DNA of 64,000 nucleotides from Cephaloticoccus sp. (GTDB taxonomy: Bacteria > Verrucomicrobiota > Verrucomicrobiia > Opitutales > Opitutaceae). Location: NCBI GenBank assembly GCA_030833445.1, contig JAURHD010000001.1, positions 186,001 to 250,000 on the forward strand. The letters are read 5' to 3'. A program made the translations under genes and the position numbers. Shown here one piece after another: positions 61,536 through 64,000 of this stretch (position 1 is the first letter of the stretch; each line of letters opens with the position of its first letter). The notes beneath the pieces are model-generated. The model ran no database searches. It worked only from the letters and a program-made list of their open reading frames with translations, and had not been told where the DNA came from.

Positions 61536-62571
61536 CCGGGAGTCCGGTTTCCGCTGATTCGTAGAGGGCGCGGATGAGTGACACGGCTTTGCGCGCCTCC
61601 GGTCCGTCGATGCCGAGGGGCTGCCCCTCGCGCAGGTGATGCACCAGATCCTGAATCTGGCGCAGGTGTCCTTGATGGCTGATGGCCTTGGGATCGCTCG
61701 AACCTGAACCCATCGCCGTATCGGCGGCGGCGGCGCGGATCGCTTCATCCTCTGGCAACGCATCGCGAAAATTCCACTGCTTGATCGTGTCGTCCTCCAG
61801 GCACACCGAGCCGTGCTCGCCGCCGATCTCGATTCGCCGTGCCCATCCCGGATACATGGCGGTGCTGGCCTCGATCGTGCCGAACGCCCCGTTGGCATAG
61901 CGCAAGGTGGCGACGGCGGTATCCTCACTTTCGATGCCGGTGTGCACGCGGCGCGTGGTGCGGCCGAAGACCTCGACCGGCATGCCGGCCAGCCATTGCA
62001 ACAAATCAATGCCGTGGATGGCTTGATTCATGGTGGCTCCACCGCCGTCGAGAGCGCGGGTGCCTTTCCAGCCGTGGTAATACTCTTTGGCGCGGTGCCA
62101 CTTTACATAGGCGCTCGCGAGCACGATACGCCCGAAACGTCCGGTATCGATCGCCGTCTTGATGCGTTGCACGCTCTGGCCAAAGCGCGCTTGAAAAATC
62201 GGTGCGACGACGACCCCGGCCACTTTGGCCGCATTCAGCACGGCGTCGACCCGTTCTACGGTAATCTCCAACGGCTTCTCGATCACGATGTGCTTGCCCG
62301 CCGCGATTGCCATCAAAGCAGGTTCCATGTGTGCGCCGCTGGGGGTGGTGATGCAGACGACCTGGATGTCCGGTCGGGCGACGAATGCCGCAATGTCCGT
62401 GGAGTGAATTTCCGCGCCGTGTTTTTCGGCCAATGCCTGGGCCGTAGCGGCATTGCGGCCAGCCACGCCAACCAATTTGGCGCCGGTGGCATCGATGATC
62501 GCACGGGCGTGGTAGTCGGCGATCATGCCGCTGCCGATAATGCCAAAACCGAGTTCAGATGATTGGGCCAT
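61522..62571 (-). CDS. Gfo/Idh/MocA family oxidoreductase
   Basis: A 349-residue dehydrogenase from the ATG at 62571: GFGIIGSGMIADYHARAI, IVIEKPLEITVERVDAVL, and the catalytic GGGATMNQAIHGIDLLQW. It is convergent with, and overlaps by 14 bases, the barrel protein gene, and divergent from another Gfo/Idh gene at 62646, so it is regulated separately from either. Substrate unknown. Confidence 0.9.
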   Translation of the reverse strand: MAQSSELGFGIIGSGMIADYHARAIIDATGAKLVGVAGRNAATAQALAEKHGAEIHSTDIAAFVARPDIQVVCITTPSGAHMEPALMAIAAGKHIVIEKPLEITVERVDAVLNAAKVAGVVVAPIFQARFGQSVQRIKTAIDTGRFGRIVLASAYVKWHRAKEYYHGWKGTRALDGGGATMNQAIHGIDLLQWLAGMPVEVFGRTTRRVHTGIESEDTAVATLRYANGAFGTIEASTAMYPGWARRIEIGGEHGSVCLEDDTIKQWNFRDALPEDEAIRAAAADTAMGSGSSDPKAISHQGHLRQIQDLVHHLREGQPLGIDGPEARKAVSLIRALYESAETGLPVMPA

Positions 62572-62645
62572 GCAGTCACGATGGGAAAAATAGAGGTTTA
62601 GCCAAACAGTTTGACTCACCCGGGAGGCTGCCAGCAACTGATGCC

Positions 62646-63725
62646 ATGGCGCAAAAATCTGATGGCATGAACTACGCCCCGCAGGGCAAGGCTGAACCCG
62701 TGGTAAAGCCCGGTGAGTTTGTCTTTGCCGCGGCGCATCTCGATCACGGCCACATCCACGGCATGTGCAACGGACTCAACGAAGCCGGCGCGGTATTAAA
62801 GTGGGTCTACGAACCGGATGTCGCCAAGGTGGCTGCTTTTCAAAAAAACCACCCAACGGTCAAAGTCGCGCGCAGCCTGGATGAAATTTTGGCAGACCCC
62901 GAGGTGCAGATGGTGGCCGCCGCGGCGGTGCCCAGTGAACGCGGTCCGATCGGTTGTCGCGTCATGCAGGCGGGCAAGGACTATTTCACGGACAAGACGC
63001 CTTTCACCACGCTCGATCAATTGGCGCAGGCCCGCGTGGTGGCCGCCCAGACGAAACGCAAATACATGGTCTACTACAGTGAGCGGCTGCATTCCGAGTC
63101 GGGGATGCATGCGAGTGATCTCGTGGCGGGCGGTGCGATCGGCAAGGTGGTGCAAGTGCTCGGCCTCGGGCCCCACCGCTTGAGCAAGCCATCGCGTCCG
63201 GCCTGGTTTTTTGAAAAGGCAAAATATGGCGGCATCCTTTGCGACATCGGCAGCCACCAGTGCGAACAGTTCCTGCATTACAGCGGCGCGACCGATGCGA
63301 CCGTGACCAACGCGGCCGTGGGCAACTTCGCCAATCCCGACACGCCCGAGCTCGAGGACTTCGGTGAGGCCTCGTTGGTCGGCGACAACGGCACCTCCAA
63401 TTATTTTCGCATCGATTGGTTTACGCCCGATGGACTCAGCACCTGGGGCGACGGCCGCACGATGATTCTCGGGACCAAGGGCTACATCGAGTTGCGCAAG
63501 TATCTTGATGTCGGCCACAGTGCCGTTGGCGACAACGTCGTGCTGGTCGATGGGTCGGGCGAAAAGCTGATCAGCGTGGCCGGCAAGGTCGGCTTTCGTT
63601 TCTTTGGCGAACTCATCCTCGATTCGCTCAATCGCACCGAAAAGGCGATGACCCAGACGCATGCCTTCAAGGCCGCCGAGCTCTGCTTGCAAGCGCAGGC
63701 CGCCGCGAAGGTCATTTCAAAGTAA
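62646..63725 (+). CDS. Gfo/Idh/MocA family oxidoreductase, second divergent copy
   Basis: A 359-residue enzyme (ATG 62646, or 62667). Unusual opening: FVFAAAHLDHGHIHGM in place of a GxGxxG loop, and TDKTPFTTLDQL in place of EKP, marking a distinct subgroup; later WFFEKAKYGGILCDIGSHQCEQFLHY carries the family's active-site His. Probably oxidises an unusual sugar derivative. It is only 74 bases from the divergent gene. Confidence 0.85.
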   Translation: MAQKSDGMNYAPQGKAEPVVKPGEFVFAAAHLDHGHIHGMCNGLNEAGAVLKWVYEPDVAKVAAFQKNHPTVKVARSLDEILADPEVQMVAAAAVPSERGPIGCRVMQAGKDYFTDKTPFTTLDQLAQARVVAAQTKRKYMVYYSERLHSESGMHASDLVAGGAIGKVVQVLGLGPHRLSKPSRPAWFFEKAKYGGILCDIGSHQCEQFLHYSGATDATVTNAAVGNFANPDTPELEDFGEASLVGDNGTSNYFRIDWFTPDGLSTWGDGRTMILGTKGYIELRKYLDVGHSAVGDNVVLVDGSGEKLISVAGKVGFRFFGELILDSLNRTEKAMTQTHAFKAAELCLQAQAAAKVISK

Positions 63726-63745
63726 AAATATCTGGTCTCTGCCCA

Positions 63746-64000
63746 TCAGGGCAGGGCTTGCCGGATTTTCGGGGCGACTTGGGTGCCGAGGAGTTTGATC
63801 GCGTGCAACAACGGCTGATGCCGTAGAGAGGCGACCGACATTTGAAAACTGAACCGGTCGATGCCGCCGAGGGCTTTGTTCACGCGCAGAATTTTCTCCA
63901 CGACGTTATCGGCATCGCCGACATGTAACGCGCCGGTCGGACCGATCAGGGCGTCGAATTGCGCACGCGTGGTCGGGGGCCAGCCGCGCTCCTTGCCGAT
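63746..64000 (-). CDS. LLM class flavin-dependent monooxygenase, partial (3' end only)
   Basis: The last 84 residues before the stop at 63746-63748 are visible (KERGWPPTTRAQFDALIGP, GALHVGDADNVVEKILRVN, LHAIKLLGTQVAPKIRQALP), the C-terminal helices of a luciferase-like monooxygenase that includes the DDVVEKI-type strand. The gene continues past the window edge. It is not closely related to the complete family member at 15224. Confidence 0.75.
   Translation of the reverse strand: MGKERGWPPTTRAQFDALIGPTGALHVGDADNVVEKILRVNKALGGIDRFSFQMSVASLRHQPLLHAIKLLGTQVAPKIRQALP

Noticed and set aside
1..64000. CRISPR arrays, rRNA genes or complete insertion sequences
   Set aside because: No regularly spaced repeat series, no rRNA sequence and no transposase domain were seen on either strand.

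Overview
The window is about 64 kb of high-GC bacterial chromosome with roughly 65 protein genes, one tRNA, and no rRNA, CRISPR array or intact mobile element. The gene mix points to Verrucomicrobiota, most likely an Opitutaceae-type carbohydrate degrader. It holds several Gfo/Idh/MocA dehydrogenases, sugar-type SDRs, two enolase-superfamily enzymes, two phytanoyl-CoA dioxygenases, glycosidases of families GH2, GH35 and GH51, a bacterial lipase-maturation-factor protein, and short palindromic repeats placed just after genes. The taxonomic call is inference from content only.

Layout. 0-31 kb is mostly housekeeping and stress functions: threonine ammonia-lyase, a peptidoglycan amidase lipoprotein convergent with an AmpG-like permease, an S9 peptidase, small DUF proteins, a FliA-type sigma factor preceded by a promoter-small ORF-terminator unit, single-chain pyruvate carboxylase, an M29 aminopeptidase, glycyl-tRNA synthetase, a lipase-maturation-factor/Sel1 fusion divergent from a DegP protease, a GH2 glycosidase and a trxC-cbpA-cbpM stress operon. 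31-39 kb carries a sugar-acid cluster (two enolase-superfamily enzymes, SDR, aldo/keto reductase), an AraC regulator divergent from a PhyH oxygenase, and a second PhyH with a P-loop kinase.

39-51 kb is the most disturbed part. A GIDE-LemA membrane protein is followed by a DUF488 gene with an in-frame amber codon and a shortened MazG-like gene. A GH35 gene is cut after its catalytic barrel and joined to the 3' end of a dehydrogenase gene and a DUF6250 gene; two copies of an imperfect palindrome flank this chimera. Next come an intact GH51 arabinofuranosidase and a relic island: LysR fragment, tRNA(CAU), frameshifted integrase tail and an AT-rich lipoprotein gene.

51-55 kb encodes a compact three-gene operon: a C39-type cysteine peptidase, a RimK-like ATP-grasp ligase with an RLAN N-terminal domain, and a GCS2-type glutamate-cysteine ligase homologue. 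This is the best candidate for an uncharacterised biochemical system, probably making and trimming a glutamyl or peptide conjugate. 55-64 kb is a carbohydrate-catabolism block: a leftward operon of Gfo/Idh, HpcH aldolase, two SDRs and Gfo/Idh under a promoter overlapped by a perfect 15-bp palindrome, a divergent TIM-barrel-like protein of unknown function, two more Gfo/Idh genes and the 3' end of a flavin monooxygenase.

Several start codons were moved inward from the longest open frame where a signal peptide, conserved N-terminus or neighbouring gene supported it. Shine-Dalgarno sequences are often weak or absent, so starts are less certain than ends.
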